A stretch of 64,000 bases of DNA from NCBI GenBank assembly GCA_003117195.1, contig BDSI01000061.1, positions 558,001-622,000 of the forward strand. The letters run 5' to 3'. Of the stretch, positions 41,961-54,297 are shown piece by piece. A program made the translations under genes and the position numbers. The notes beneath the pieces were generated by a model. It was not told the origin of the DNA. It worked only from the letters and a program-made list of their open reading frames with translations, and searched no databases. Each line of letters starts with the position of its first letter. Positions within the stretch are counted from its first letter, which is position 1. This DNA is from Eudorina sp. 2006-703-Eu-15. Its lineage: Eukaryota; Chlorophyta; Chlorophyceae; Chlamydomonadales; Volvocaceae.

Positions 41961-44900
41961 TTTCCCCGCCGCCCCGCCATTCGCCGCCTGCAGAACGAGC
42001 GGCGTTCGGACCCCCGGTCGCTGACGGAATCCGTGGAGCGCCTGGTGGTCGACCCGGTCGTCCGTACGGCACCCTGGGACCCCGACCGGCTGCGAGAACA
42101 GGACGCCAAGCAGCAGGTGAGTTCCAGGGTTGCGCTGCCCGGCTCCGCAGGCTCTGGACTTCCCAATCCAGGACAAGGCCGATTTGGGTTTTTACTAGGT
42201 TTGGTTTCACCTCCAGACAGCTATACCTGTGCGGGGGCTGGGCGATCCGCCTGCGGTAAATCACCGACTGGGCTTCCTTTGCCCACCTCGTCGCACAAAG
42301 TTTTATTTCTCGCCCTATCCCCCGTTTCCCGCGCCGCTGCAAACCCCTGTCTGGCCTACCTGCCTGCCTGCAATGCGTTTCCTGTGCTGTCTGCCCCCTG
42401 CCGGGCCTACGCGGCTGCAATGCCATCCCTGTGCTGTCTGTCTGCCTGCCTGACTGCCGCCGCCTCACGTACTTAGCTGCCGTCCCCTCTCACCGTACTT
42501 ACCGTACCTGCCGTACCGACCGTACCTGCCGGACAGGTGTACCTGCTGCTGATCAGCGAGAGCGACGTGTGCCGCTCCGTCCTGGCGGCGGCGAGTCTGA
42601 GGGCCCTGCTGGCGGACGCGGGCCTGGGGGACCGGGTGGAGGTGGCCACATGTGTGAGTCCGCAATGTGTTTAGAAATGCAACCCGCCCGCCCGCCCGCA
42701 ACATGTGTGTTTACTGTACTGTACTGTGTAGCGGCATAGCTGTAACGTCATTAATAATAAAAATGATACCTAGCGAGGAAACCACCTCGAACCAACCCTG
42801 TAAGATAGTCACCCGCATCTCGCCACGTTTGTTGATTTCCATACCGGAGCGGTTGGGCAATTAGAGCGGAATGCGGCCGCAGCTGCACGGGGGTGCAGTC
42901 AGTCGGCGGGGCCAAGTCCGCGGCAGGGCGGGAGTGAAGGTTGTTGCTCACCAAGCTGGCTAGGGGCGTCATCGGAGGAGCGGAACACACAAAAGCGGTC
43001 CCACACTCCCACCACGCATCACATTGCAGACGTCTTGTCTTGTCTGCGGCGCCGCAGTAACACGCCTACAGCCCGGGCTTAAGCTGACACGGTTACTGGC
43101 CCTGCGGCCTGACCTTGCTGGCGAGGCCGCTCTCTCAACTGAGCTCTGTTCCGTAACGATGCGCGGGCAGTCCGCTGGCAATGGCGGCTGTGCACCGTAG
43201 CTCCTCCTAAGACCTAGATGGATGTCGGCAGGTTGATCAGGCCCGCCAGACTGTGTAATGGGCGAGATGGCTGGCTATGTGGGCCGCCCCCTTGGCAATG
43301 TGGATTCTTGCAAATGGCAATATGAGCAAGTTGTGTGATTGTGACCACAAGAAGCGTTTCCTACAGGAAGCGCGCGCCCCAAAGCACCGACTCGGAAAGA
43401 TACGATCCGTACGACAACCGGATCCAGGCATATGAAACGTCAGCCAACCACCTGCCGACAGTTGACACCGCACTTGGGCACTTTCAGCGCTGATCAACCA
43501 ACCGCTGCGCCACGACTTGGCACGAACGTCAACGCTTCACGACATTGTCTGCTCTCTTGTCTCGCCTTGTCTGCGGTCTTGCCTTGTCTTGCCTTGTCCG
43601 CGGTCTTGTCAAGGTGTGTGCTTTCCGGGCAGGGCAGGGGTAGTAGGGTGGCATACGGACGCTTACTGGGCCTCGCTATGCCCCTTGCATGACACGCACT
43701 CCCGCCTTGCCTGCCTACACCCACGCCCCGCACCGCACCGCAAACTGGCGGCTGACCATCAGGGTTCCTCTGGTGCAGCTCTCCTCTAGGCCGCTTTCGT
43801 CACTGGCACTGAATGAATGAACGTTACACTGAATGAAGGGACCCCTACTGGCACTGTTGTTGACATCGCAACCGGGATTTTTCCACGGGGTCCGCGCACT
43901 GCTGATCGACTATCAGGAGGCTGGGGACTGATAGACGGGCGGGGGCCTCTGTGGGCCTTATGCTGCCGTTCCTGGTGGTGGTGGCGCCGCAGGCCACCCG
44001 TCCGTACAATCTTGGCGAGGGGCCGGAGCCGGCGGCGGTCGCGGCGGCGGAGGCGCTGGGGCTGGAGCTGCCGGGGACCCACGCGGCGCGCCTCTTCGAA
44101 CCCGCGTACGACATTGTGTCGTACGATCTACTCCTGGTGATGGACAAGTTCACGGCAGGCGATGTGATGCGTGAGGTGCGGTGCGGGGGGAGGGGGGGCC
44201 CGGGGCAGGAGGGGGCGAGGGGGCGTCGATTAGAGTTGCACCGAAAATACGACACTCCTCACGCGTATTTTTCTCGCCCCGGGACGGTGCACCCCAGGTC
44301 TCTTCCTTTGACCTAGTCAACCGCACGTCGCAATTTTCGTATAAGATACGGCGCCTGGGGGAGTTCCTCGCCGCGCCTGCCGCGACCCATGGGTCGGCGG
44401 CGTCGTACCTGGGCAGCGAGGGAGAGGAGCTGGACATCGAGGACCCGCTGTACGGAAACATCGGCGGGGAAGAGGAGGAGGTGGGGACCGGGGGAAGGAC
44501 ATCGTTGTACGACATCATAAATGTCGTACCTGTGGCCATTAATGTGGGGCTCGCCTGCGAGGGCCCTATCCCGCACTGTGAATTTGATATTCTGCCGTAC
44601 TATGCGAAGAGGCTTTGCCTGGGTAGTTAGGAGATTACCCGTGAAAGCAGGCCAAGTGGGTTGGATGGCACACGGCACCTCCAAGTCTTGAGGAGGGGTT
44701 GACTACCGGATTCGTTCCGGGCTTGTTTTTCGCTTGCTGTTATAAGCCCGCATCCTGGCCTCCCGCAGAGGGCAGTGCTGAGGACGGCTCGCACCATATA
44801 CGAGTCGTGCCGCGGGCTGGTCGCCTTCTTGCAAGACCTCCGTGAGGTACGACATGCCGTGGTACGATGACCGTACAGCGTCCGTGCCCATGGCATGGTG

Positions 44901-45792
44901 GGGCGGATGGGGTGGTGGCTGGATGGGGCGGGTGGGGCAAAACAAACAGCGAAGCACAAGCGGGGCGGTATCCGTTGCCTGGCTTACAACTGAAGTCACC
45001 CGGCCGGCGTCCTGCTTCACTGCGTAACGCAGGGATGTCTATCGCTGACGTAGATCTGTGATGGGCCACTGGGGATGGGTGAGGGTGGGGTGGAGCGTGG
45101 GCACGGTGGGAGCCTTCCCCGCACAGCATGGCATGGCATGGCATGGCATGGCATGGCATGGCATGGTAGAGCAAGACATATATGGTGTGGCATGTGCACA
45201 AGGGGGGCCGCGAGACGTACGGGCCAACACCATCGCCTCTGTCGCAGCACAGCACAGCGCTGCAATGCGAGAGAAGGACTGGGACGTCGAGAGGAGGCAG
45301 GGCTACGCTGGATCTGGTCAGGCCACACCGGGACGCTGCGGAGCACGGCGGCAGGCAGAGGGAAGGTCTGCGCCGCCGCCGACCCCACACCCCTCTGGGT
45401 GTGTCTGGGCTGTTTCTTTCTAACCCCTCTGGTAGCCAACGCAGGTCTTCTGACCCCCCGCGACCCCCGGCCCAACTCTACCCAAGCTTCAACAATACGT
45501 CTTACCACCAATGTCCGATCACTCCCCCACTGCCCACCCACCCGTGCCCCAGGGCGGTGGCGGAGGGGAGGAGGCGCCCGCGGAGCCTCAGGCAGCCGCG
45601 GCTGCGGCTGCGGCTGCGGCTGCGGCCGCGGCCGCGATGTCGTCACCCGCGTCGCCGTCATCGCAGCCGTCGTTGGGGCAGCTGCTGCGCGCCCGGGTGC
45701 GGAGCCTGGGGCCCACCGGGTGGCTGGTGCCGCCCCTGCTGTCGGGCCGAGTGTCGGGGGGGCAGGGCGACGGCGATGGTGGTGGGCGGTGA
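41961..45792 (+). CDS. Low-molecular-weight protein tyrosine phosphatase-like protein, nucleophile Cys replaced by Ser
   Basis: Six exons join in phase 0: 41961-42116, 42537-42653, 43993-44175, 44298-44480, 44769-44846 and 45553-45792, giving 318 residues plus an unidentified first exon. The LMW-PTP fold is shown by LLISESDVCRS (P-loop), ATRPYNLGEGPEP, YDLLLVMDKF and, near the end of the domain, the general-acid loop DIEDPLYGN followed by TARTIYESCRGLVAFL. The family P-loop is C-L-G-N-I-C-R-S. Here the first Cys, the catalytic nucleophile, is Ser (codon AGC at 42555-42557); the second Cys, the Arg and the acid Asp are kept. A phosphatase using Cys chemistry should be inactive, suggesting a phosphotyrosine-binding pseudophosphatase. 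An acidic insert (SEGEELDIE) and a long C-terminal Ala-rich tail extend beyond the usual ~155-residue family length. I am confident of the family, less so of the exon 1 boundary. Confidence 0.85.
42660..42725 (+). repeat. Intronic motif TGTGTTTAGAAATGCAACCC followed by (CTGTA)n
   Basis: It lies just after the donor of the second recognised phosphatase-like exon. It matches the motif in MED12 introns at 27127-27150 and 37755-37785 and is followed by a GTACT pentamer run. A similar (GTACT)n run recurs at 46183-46201. Confidence 0.6.
45126..45166. repeat. (GCATG)n pentamer array
   Basis: Eight GCATG units lie within the intron between the last two exons of the phosphatase-like gene. Confidence 0.9.
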
Positions 45793-47277
45793 TGATGGTT
45801 GCTGGTGCTGCCTAGTGCCGAACCCCCGGAGGCGGGGAGGGGGAGCGCTGGGGTGTTTGAATTTCGGACTGGATGGTTGCGACTGCGGATTCCACACACA
45901 CCCTGAGGTCTCTTATCTAAACACACCCCCTGGGGGCTGTGAGAGGACGATTGGATAAATCAGTGGAATGAGTGAGTTCAATGGAACGAGCGGGTTCAGT
46001 GGAATGAATGGAATAGGGTGGAATGAGACTCGGGTTACGGCGGGCGCCCCACAGGGATCATCGCAGCGTGCTTACCTTTGCAACCAACCTTCTCAGCAGG
46101 GCGGTCGGTGAATCTCGTTCCGCGGGCCTCGGGACGCTGGTTAAGAGTCCAGGGTGGGTCCAGGGCAGGTCTGGGATGAACGTACTGTACTGTACTGTAC
46201 TGGATGGGGTAGTTATGGGTGACCAACGATGGTTGTGTCGTCCCTTTGCCGCTGTACGATCACGCACGCGTACCGCACATGCCCGAGGCAGGCTTTGGCC
46301 GTCTTCGATCACTGGACTCGTCAGCGGTAGGTTCTTGGGTTGGGACTTCACGAGGAGTGGCCTTGTGAACACCTGAGGGGAACGCCCGGGGTGGGCTGCG
46401 CTTGGGAGCGGTGATGAAGTCGGGGGAATCCTTGCAGGTACGTGCGCCTAGGGCCCCTGTTCAGCCGCCGTTGGAAGGTGTGAACCGCATGGCGCCCCGA
46501 CCCCCGAGTCATATGATCCGAGATAACCAACCCTCCTGAGCCCGTCTGACTTCTGCCCATCTGAGAAGAGTTGCGAGTGCCGTGCCTGGCTGTGCGTTGA
46601 GGCGCGCTCTCCCTACAAGCCGGCACCGTACACTTCACGGAATTTTCCTCTGATTTGCAATCTGATCGACCATATCACCCAGTTAACACAGGCCATGCGT
46701 AAAAGGTAGCACATAATATTTTTGCAATCTTGAAGTAGTCAGTCATCAACACAGGCCGCTCAGGCCAAGGCAAGCGCAAGTCAAGAGCTGAGGCACAAGT
46801 TGACGTTGACGAACAGCATGCTAGTACCTCCCATTGAGAATTGTGAGTCTAGATGATAGTCGTTCAACGTGTATCTAGCGCTTTCCATATGAGGCAGCGG
46901 CTTGCATCAGGGTTACGAACTGGGCGCTGCAACGCCAGAGCCTTTGCAGTTTCACCGATGTCTATGCATACACATGCTCGAGGCACGCTGCGATCCCGAC
47001 GAGTTGTAAGTCCTACCACGTTACCTGCGATGGCGCAACGGCACAACTGTCCGCCCATGACCGCGCGTGCAAGCCGACACCGGGAAGCCCATTCACTCCA
47101 CAAAAATGTACTGATCACCACATTGCCTACCTTCCTTGCAAAGTAATATGCGCCTCCGTCTCCTCGCTTGCTGTTTCGGTCTTTTACCTAATTGCCGCCC
47201 GCTGCACGTCCTCCGCCTCCGGAGGCGCCGTGCCCACAGCGTTGACTTTGACCGATCTCACGTAATGCCAATCCCAG
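45793..47277. other. Spacer between the phosphatase-like and FMO genes
   Basis: No convincing exon is seen apart from the likely short first exon of the FMO gene, which should lie near 46.9-47.25 kb. A GAATGAGTGGGTTCAGTGGA-like degenerate repeat lies at 45960-46030. TCTAAACACACCCC at 45918 matches the intronic motif family. Confidence 0.45.
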
Positions 47278-50200
47278 GCGGTCATCGGCGCCGGGGCCGC
47301 CGGGCTGGCGGCCGCCCGCGAGCTGCGCTCCGAAGGCCACCTCGTGACGGTCCTCGAACAGTCCTCCCACGTGGGCGGCGTGTGGCGCTACGACCCCAAC
47401 GTGGAGTCGGAGGACCTGCTGGGCCGGGACCCAGATCGGCCCCGCGTGCACAGCAGCATGTACCGCCAGCTGCGCACCAACCTGCCCCGCGAGCTGATGT
47501 CGTACATGGACTTCCCCTTCGACGCCGCTTTCCTGGGCCCTCGGTACTCGACGGACGCCCGCCGCTTCTGCGGCCACGCCGAGGTACGCCCGTGAGAAGG
47601 AGCACGAAGAGTTCATGTTCTGGTGGGATCGTAGGCCACAAGCAGGGCGCGAATCGATCCCCCCATCCGCCCGAGCTCGCGCAGCAGCTGCGGGTCATGC
47701 AGGTCGTGGTTGGCTCTTGTTGGTTCTCGATGTCACCTTGATGAGGAGGAGGGGTATGATTTGGGCTCGCTGTAGGGGATGTAGGTTATGTCCCTCCTCA
47801 TCGGGGGATACGTTTTCATTCTCCTACAGCAAGCCCATATCGTAGACGTAACCGCCCGACGCTACATCGCTTGTCCTATTGTCCTATTTGATGGGCTCGA
47901 CGTTGCACAATGCACATTACGGTATCAGGGTTGCAGTGGTGAACGGCCACCGAGACCTGGTGAGGTCAACTCCGCTCAGCGCCGCGCCGTGGAGCGCGCA
48001 GCAGCCCACCGCAGCAGCCGACATCACACTCGGGATACAGTTGCATCACCGCCGGGAAGCTCCGGCGCGGCGACAGACACCCAACCGCACCGCCCTCATG
48101 TGACTGCCTGATCTCAGAGTACCCCCTATCCTTCCTGTTTGGCGTGTCGCCGGTATAAACCCAATCCGACTCCGAATTCTCGTCTTCGTCCTCGTCCTCG
48201 TTCCGGTACTGACCACCCAATCCAACTCCCAACTCTTCGTTCCGGTACTGACCCCAACTTCCAACTCCCAACTCCTCGTTCCGGTACTGACCCCATCTTC
48301 CAACTCCCAACTCCTCGTTCCGGTACTGACCCCAACGTGCAACTCCCAACTCCTCGTTCCGGTACTGACCCGTGGTTCCTGCCCAGGTGCTGGGTTACCT
48401 GGAGGCCTTCGCGGACTATTACGAGCTCAGGCCGCTCGTGCGGTTCCGCACGCGGGTGCTGAGTGTGGAGCTGGCGGGCCCGGAGGAGGGCGGGACGGCC
48501 CTGACGGCGCTGAGGGCGCCGGCGGATGGGGAGCCCCGTGAGCCCGTTTTCGGGTGGGCGGTGACGACGACACAGTCTGGCCTGGATGCTGCTGCGGGGG
48601 CGGAGGCGGGTGCGGCGGCAGCAGCAGCAGCTGGATGCGGCGGCGCTGCAGCAGCCCAACGGGTGAGGCTGGGATGGTTTCCGGATGGCGTACAACGATG
48701 CGACCGAGGTAGAACGGAAGAGACGTGGGCACTGGGCAGACAGCGACGATCTGGGCCGGGCGGAGGCTGGCCCAGCCTGCTGGGGAAGGACGAAAGCCGC
48801 GCCCTGCATCCCAGCCGGGGCTTGCGTTCCGCAGCGGGCGGGACCCGGGCCATCTCCCGCCCGGGATGAAAGGCGCGGCTGGAACCCCTGTCATACTCTT
48901 GTCCTATTGTCGTGGGTCCATGCTGTGGTCCGGGCCTTCTCAGCCCGCTCTTGATCAGCTGCGGCATTCGCTCGCCGTCTGTGGGACTGAGAAACCGGAG
49001 CGGAGATGGAACCCTCCAATGCAGGGTTCAGCATCCGGGTGCCCTCCCTGTAGCCCTCTCTCTCCGGTCCGGTCCGGTCCGGCAAAAAAGAACCCACACC
49101 GGGCGCGCCCGATACGCGTTGGGCCCCGCGCGCGCGCACTTCGGACCGGTTTCTTTTCCATCTGGGTCGCAGGAGCTGTACGACGCGGTGGTTGTGTGCA
49201 ACGGCCATTACAGCGAGCCGCGCCTGCCCGAGGTGAAGGGCATGGCGGAGGGCGGCGGCGCGTCCGTGTTCCCCGGCCAGCAGCTGCACAGCCACAACTA
49301 CCGATCCCCGGAACAGTGGAGAGGCAAGGTGGGCGGCCTGGGAGTTCTCGTCGGGATGTGCTCTCCGTCGCATCCTGTCCCGACATTGTTTGTGCGGTTA
49401 TGTCTATCAAGAGAACTCAGCGTGCCCGCGCCCATGCCCGTGGTTGTGACAACATCCGACATCTTGAGGTAGCGCGGTTTCGTTTCTGCAGTGTCTGGTG
49501 AGAGAAGCCTATCGTAGGCCTGTCACCGATGAGAACCGCGGCGGGGGTCCACTGTAAAATCTTTATATAATAACACACACCATATCCGACCCTCTGCCGT
49601 ATGCGCGCCGTACGTCAGGTGGTCCTGGTGGTGGGCGCGTCCAACTCGGGGGAGGACCTCAGCCGTGAGCTCAGCGCCGGGGGCGCGGCGCGGGTGCTGC
49701 TCTCGGCCTGGTCCTGGAAGAACGAGGCGTGGGGCCGCGACGCGGCACCCTACGGACCGGGCGGCAACATCCATCGGTGAGAACCCGCGGCGGCGCGTCC
49801 CCAGGAGGCGCGCGGACGGGGGGGGGGCACCCAGAGAGAGGGGTATCATGGGAAATTGGTGGACAGGTTGAACCTGCGCTGCTGCCAGAGCCCCCCGGGG
49901 GGAAAGCGCGTTTGCGGTATCGCTGGCTTTGATTGGCACCAGGAGGGGGGCACCCGGCTGCGGCGCTCCAGGAGAGGGTATCCCCGAGTTTGTGTGTGTA
50001 TAAGGAAAACTGGCGCATCAAGTTACGTACGGCACCTGAGTACGGCACCCGTGCATGAGACTGTAGGGCTGGCGTTAGTCTGTGGTACTGTACCGTGAAG
50101 TGAAGCGTTGCATGGCGGACCCTGGGGCCCCGCCCGGGCGGTCCAATGGGCCCACGTGTTGGAGGAGGAGGAGGAGGAGGAGGAGGAGGAGGAGGAGGAG

Positions 50201-51831
50201 GTCACCCCGGTTGGGCTGGGGCTCATGGAATGTGCCGACGATGGTCGTACAGGTACCCGATGGTTTCGGAGCTGCATGCGGACGGCACCGCCACGTTCGC
50301 TGACGGCCGGCGGGAGGGCCCCATCGACGCCGTCATCTACTGCACCGGCTACAGGTACGGGTGCAGGGAAGCCTGTCGCGTGGACAGTGCGGACGAGCCC
50401 ACTTTGGGGGCCGGGGCGCTGTGCCTGGGCTACGGCCCTGGGCTCGGTGCACTAGGGTCCCTCCATACCGTATGCCCCCGCAGCGTCAAGCTCGCTGACG
50501 ATGTGTCTGGCGAACCGGCGGCGATGGTGGGTCCCGCAGGTATTCGTTCCCCTTCCTCCGCGGCGCCGCCGCGGCGGCGGCCGCCGTGCGTGACAACTGC
50601 GTGGGGCCGCTGTGGCTGCACATGCTGCCGCCCGGGCCGCTGGCGCCGGGGCTGGCCTTTGTGGGCCTGCCCTGGAAGGTGGTGCCCTTCCCGCAGTTCC
50701 AGATGCAGAGCAAGCTGATCGCCAGGTGCGTTGCGAATGAGGGCGCGCGTCGCGCACGTGTTTGTGTGTGTTTGGAGGGGAGCGACGGTGTAGTGGTGGG
50801 AGCTACCCTAGGACAATTATTATCTCTGCTTTACCTCGCGCTCCGTCTCGGCCGGGTGCGGGGGATGAAAGGATGATGCAGCATTTCTGGCACGAAGCCC
50901 ATATCCGGGACCCGCGCCTGCAGCCGATACGTTCCCTTCTTCACCCGACCCGACCCGACACCGTTCATTGGGCGACAGGCAGGGTCCAACCAAACCGCTG
51001 ATGGACCCGACCTGATCTAGCCGCCCCGTCCACCCTCGAAGCGCACGGAGGCAGCTACATCTCGTGAAGCGCCCCTTGCTGACGGTGTACTGGTGGTGCT
51101 GATCTGGCGCAGGCTGTTGTCGGGCCAAGCCCAGCTCCCGAGCCGCGAGCAAATGGAGGCGGACATCGAGGCCCACTTCGAGGCCATGCGAGCGCAGCAG
51201 CTGCCCTCACGGTGAGCGGGTGCCTGGTTTCGGAGCCGAAGGGCGTCCATGGGTCCGAATACTCGTACCGTGTGTGTGTCTGTGTGTGTCGCGTTCCGGG
51301 GGTTGCACGTCGCTGCTTGTACGGTGTCACCCCAGCGCTGTTGATTGTAGGACCACGAGTGCGTCACTCGGGGGTAAGACGGGTCAGATCGACGTCCGAC
51401 AGCCTGCCTGCCGATCTGTGCATCAAGACACTGCAGACGAGTGCAATGGTCACTTCCCGAGTGTCATGATGGGTCTGGGTGTGCGCAGGTACGCTCACAT
51501 GCAGGGGCAAACCCAGTTCGCATACAATGACCTGCTCGCGAGGCTGTGCGGCCCGGACGTGAAGCCGCTTCCACGCTGGAGGGCTGAGCTGAACCGGATC
51601 ACCGGGGAGTTCAAACGTAAGCGGCCGGAGGACTACAGGGACGCTGATCTCTCATCATGCGATAGTGATGCGGCCAACGTCCTGCAGGCCGCTGCCGCCG
51701 ACATAATGCACCAGGTTGAGCACCTCACCGGCGTCATTGGTGGCAACTTGGACTCCAGTATGGCTCACAGAGCTGAAGACACAGCAGCTGGAACTACGGT
51801 CCAACTGAATGTGGCCAGGAGCTCGCTGTAG
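47278..51831 (+). CDS. Flavin-containing monooxygenase (FMO)
   Basis: Eight exons join in phase: 47278-47583, 48387-48662, 49173-49328, 49619-49776, 50253-50354, 50540-50725, 51113-51211 and 51489-51831. They encode 541 residues; a short first exon is not identified because a stop lies just upstream in frame. Motifs in order: FAD-binding VIGAGAAGLAAARELR, GGVWRY, the FMO signature F-x-G-x3-H-x3-Y in FPGQQLHSHNYR, NADPH-binding VVGASNSGEDLSREL, then CTGYRYSFPFL and VGLPWKVVPFPQFQMQSK. FMOs oxygenate soft nucleophiles (S or N atoms) using FAD and NADPH. The particular substrate cannot be told; plant members act on glucosinolate side chains, auxin precursors or pipecolate. An Ala-rich insert at the end of exon 48387-48662 is unusual for the family. 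TGTAA at 52149-52153 is a plausible poly(A) signal. Confidence 0.92.
48201..48386 (+). repeat. 39-bp tandem repeat at an FMO intron 3' end
   Basis: Units of TTCCGGTACTGACCCCAACT plus TCCAACTCCCAACTCCTCG start at 48201, 48240, 48279, 48318 and 48357. The last one grades into the acceptor (CCTGCCCAG) of the exon at 48387. Each copy is pyrimidine-rich. Confidence 0.9.
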
Positions 51832-52148
51832 AAGCAAGTAAGTCTGTTCGAGTATCATGCGCCTTTGCGCGCGATAGGTTGTATGTTACAGATAATGAAG
51901 TATGCAAGCCTGCAGGAATCCAAAACTGTGAAGAGCTATCAGGGCGGAGCTGTGAAGAGTCGGGTGCCTCTGTTGCTAGAAGTCATAATGCTTGACGGTT
52001 TCCTTTAGCGATAAACCACGAAACCCTTATTCATCTTTAATGCGACAATTAGGGTTCAAACTGAGGAATCAGCAGATGCAAGCTTTTTGTCGTCAAGGTC
52101 TGTTAGGTGCTTGTGACTTCGTGCCTTTAGAAGAACATTATAGTATCA

Positions 52149-52153
52149 TGTAA
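52149..52153 (+). terminator. Candidate poly(A) signal TGTAA for the FMO gene
   Basis: TGTAA, the common poly(A) signal in Chlamydomonas-type algae, lies about 318 bases after the FMO stop codon. The region between is AT-rich and lacks exons. Confidence 0.5.
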
Positions 52154-52628
52154 TAGTGGTAGAGGTAATCCATTGACAATACGTCGCAGCCCAACAAAGG
52201 CTTTTGGGCTGTACACTGCACCGTACAGGATTCCACATCTTCTTGTTAGCGTTGGCTTCGCTTTAGCATCTGTTGAAGCGTCACCCCAAAATTTCCTTAA
52301 AGGCTTGTTTCACGAAACGTCTTGAAAATTTCCTTAGTGCCATCCTTAACGCCCAGGCCAAGTGTTTCATTAGGCTTGCGCATTGATTCATAGTGAGTAG
52401 TAGAGTACGTGAAGACTCGGTACTGTCAGGGCTTGCGCGCGGACATCGGAGGCAGTGGAACACGCGTATAGGCGGTCAGGCCCTCAGGTATGCAAGTCCG
52501 TGCGCTGCTGGTTGCTGGCGCTCGTGAGGACGCTCTCAGGATGTATGTGTGCGCGGCAGCATTGCTCACGCTGGATGGGGCTCTTGACTGCACATCCGCG
52601 TCCTTGTGAAGGGGAGCATTTCGGCCAG

Positions 52629-53677
52629 ACGCACCACCTTTCAGGCGCTTGCGCGGTCATACTTATGCAGCTGTATGCTGGCGCGTTCCAGCTTATCTCG
52701 GTTCTTAATGCCTTGTATGTTGGCCTTTCTATCCTGCATCCTCAGCAGGCAGTTTACCTCTGGCGCGCGAGTTGCAGGCCCACTGCCAGGGCCGCCGATA
52801 TGCGGCAGATGGCCGCTGCTTCCAGTGTAAAGGAGCAGCGGGCAGCGGCCGATACAGCACTCAACCTTCAGGTGGGTCCCGCCGCCCCGAGTCGGAGAGC
52901 TACATGATTTAGGATTGCCAGCGTAGCGTCCTTGCTAACTGCGGATTGGTCTGTATAACATGGTTGCAGTTGTGGAGAGCGACCGGGCTAGCTCCCAAAG
53001 TATTGCAATGCCCTCGGCACGTCTTCTCTTCTGAGCAAGACTGCGAACCGTCCTCGTCAGGGCCGCCGGTCGACTCCTTTGTGTTTAGAGTACCTCAACT
53101 TCCACAGTCGGCGCAGTGCTTTTACAATGGGCCGGTTGATACTCTGCCCACGTATGGCGATCAGAGCGTTCGGCTATCCCGACGGCCTTCTCGAGCAACA
53201 GCACCACCTCCACCGGCACCTGTTTTGACATATTCTGGTAAACAGCCGCGGAGCAAGCCCTCACAAGCTGCGAAAAGCGGATACAATTCAACAAGTTCAG
53301 CAGCAGCAGCGACAACCTCTTGGTACGATCCGCCCGACTACGATGACACCGATACGTTGGCGAATCTGCTGTCTCAATGCCAGCGGCGGCAGCGGACGCT
53401 AAGGTCGCGACGACCACGGCCTGAGCTGGCGCTGTTCTGGCTGGACAAACCGACAACGGTGTCCCTGCTGAAGGCGAAGGGGACGAGGGGACCGTCATTG
53501 ATGGCTCGGCAGGGCAGCCAGCAGCAATTGCAACCGCACGGGATGGACGTCTTGAACGCGGCGGGGTCGTCGGGGGGGTCGGTGTCCTCCGGGACGACGA
53601 GCTTCGGGGCGGTAGCTCTGGACGCGAAAGGGCAACCGTTGAGTCCCAGCTCGCCGCTCTCGGAGTGGAGGGGGTAA
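52629..53677 (+). CDS. Unrecognised gene, at least two exons
   Basis: An exon ending at 52871 (TALNLQ, then donor GTGGGT) joins in phase 0 to an exon 52970-53677 (LWRATGLAPKVLQCPRHVFS) that ends in TAA. The first exon holds a short hydrophobic stretch (LMQLYAGAFQLISVLNALYV) that could be a membrane segment or an amphipathic helix. The second is Ser/Pro/Ala-rich and probably disordered, with YDPPDYDDTDTLANLLSQ and a basic RRQRTLRSRRPRP patch. The start of the first exon is not fixed. I do not recognise a family. Confidence 0.45.
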
Positions 53678-54297
53678 CAGACAAAGTTGCAGGAGCAGTG
53701 CAGGTGTAACGCTTCCAAGTATGAAGGCTGTACGCTTACTTAATTATTGTTTTTCATACGGCAATGCTGACATGTTCGAATGCATGTCGTCTTGTTCGCG
53801 TGTGTGCATTGTAGTACCAGCGCTGACATTGGTGCAAGGGGAACTATGCCAACATGCATCTGACCGCCAGAGTATGCATGGGCATGCGCTATGCAGCAGA
53901 GCCGGAAATTGTGGATCCTGCCATTGTGGATGTTGGGGCGAGTACTCCCAATTTCGGACACGGCGTACAGCGGGAGAGTATTCCGCCGTCTGAGAAAAGT
54001 TTCAACGCGCGGGCGTCCTTGCAAGCAGTCCGAACATATCTTGTAACAGTGTTTGGTTTGTGGTTGTCTGCTGTTTATTTAATCTTTTCTCACCGCGGCT
54101 TCTGAACAGTTTAAATTACTTTACAACACCGCGAGGACACAGACAGCATTTCAGCTGAGTGATAAAATACAAAACGCGAATGAGCGTTCTTGTCGGTCGA
54201 TCCTTCAGGATGCATGACGAATAAAGGTCCATAGCCGCATCTATCTACATCGTGCACTGTGCAAAACTGCAAATGAACTGCGCTGTGACGAAACTGT

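Noticed and set aside
45511..45792. Independent small gene starting at the ATG at 45511
   Set aside because: The same frame is entered by a good acceptor at 45552 in phase with the phosphatase-like exons, so it is that gene's last exon.
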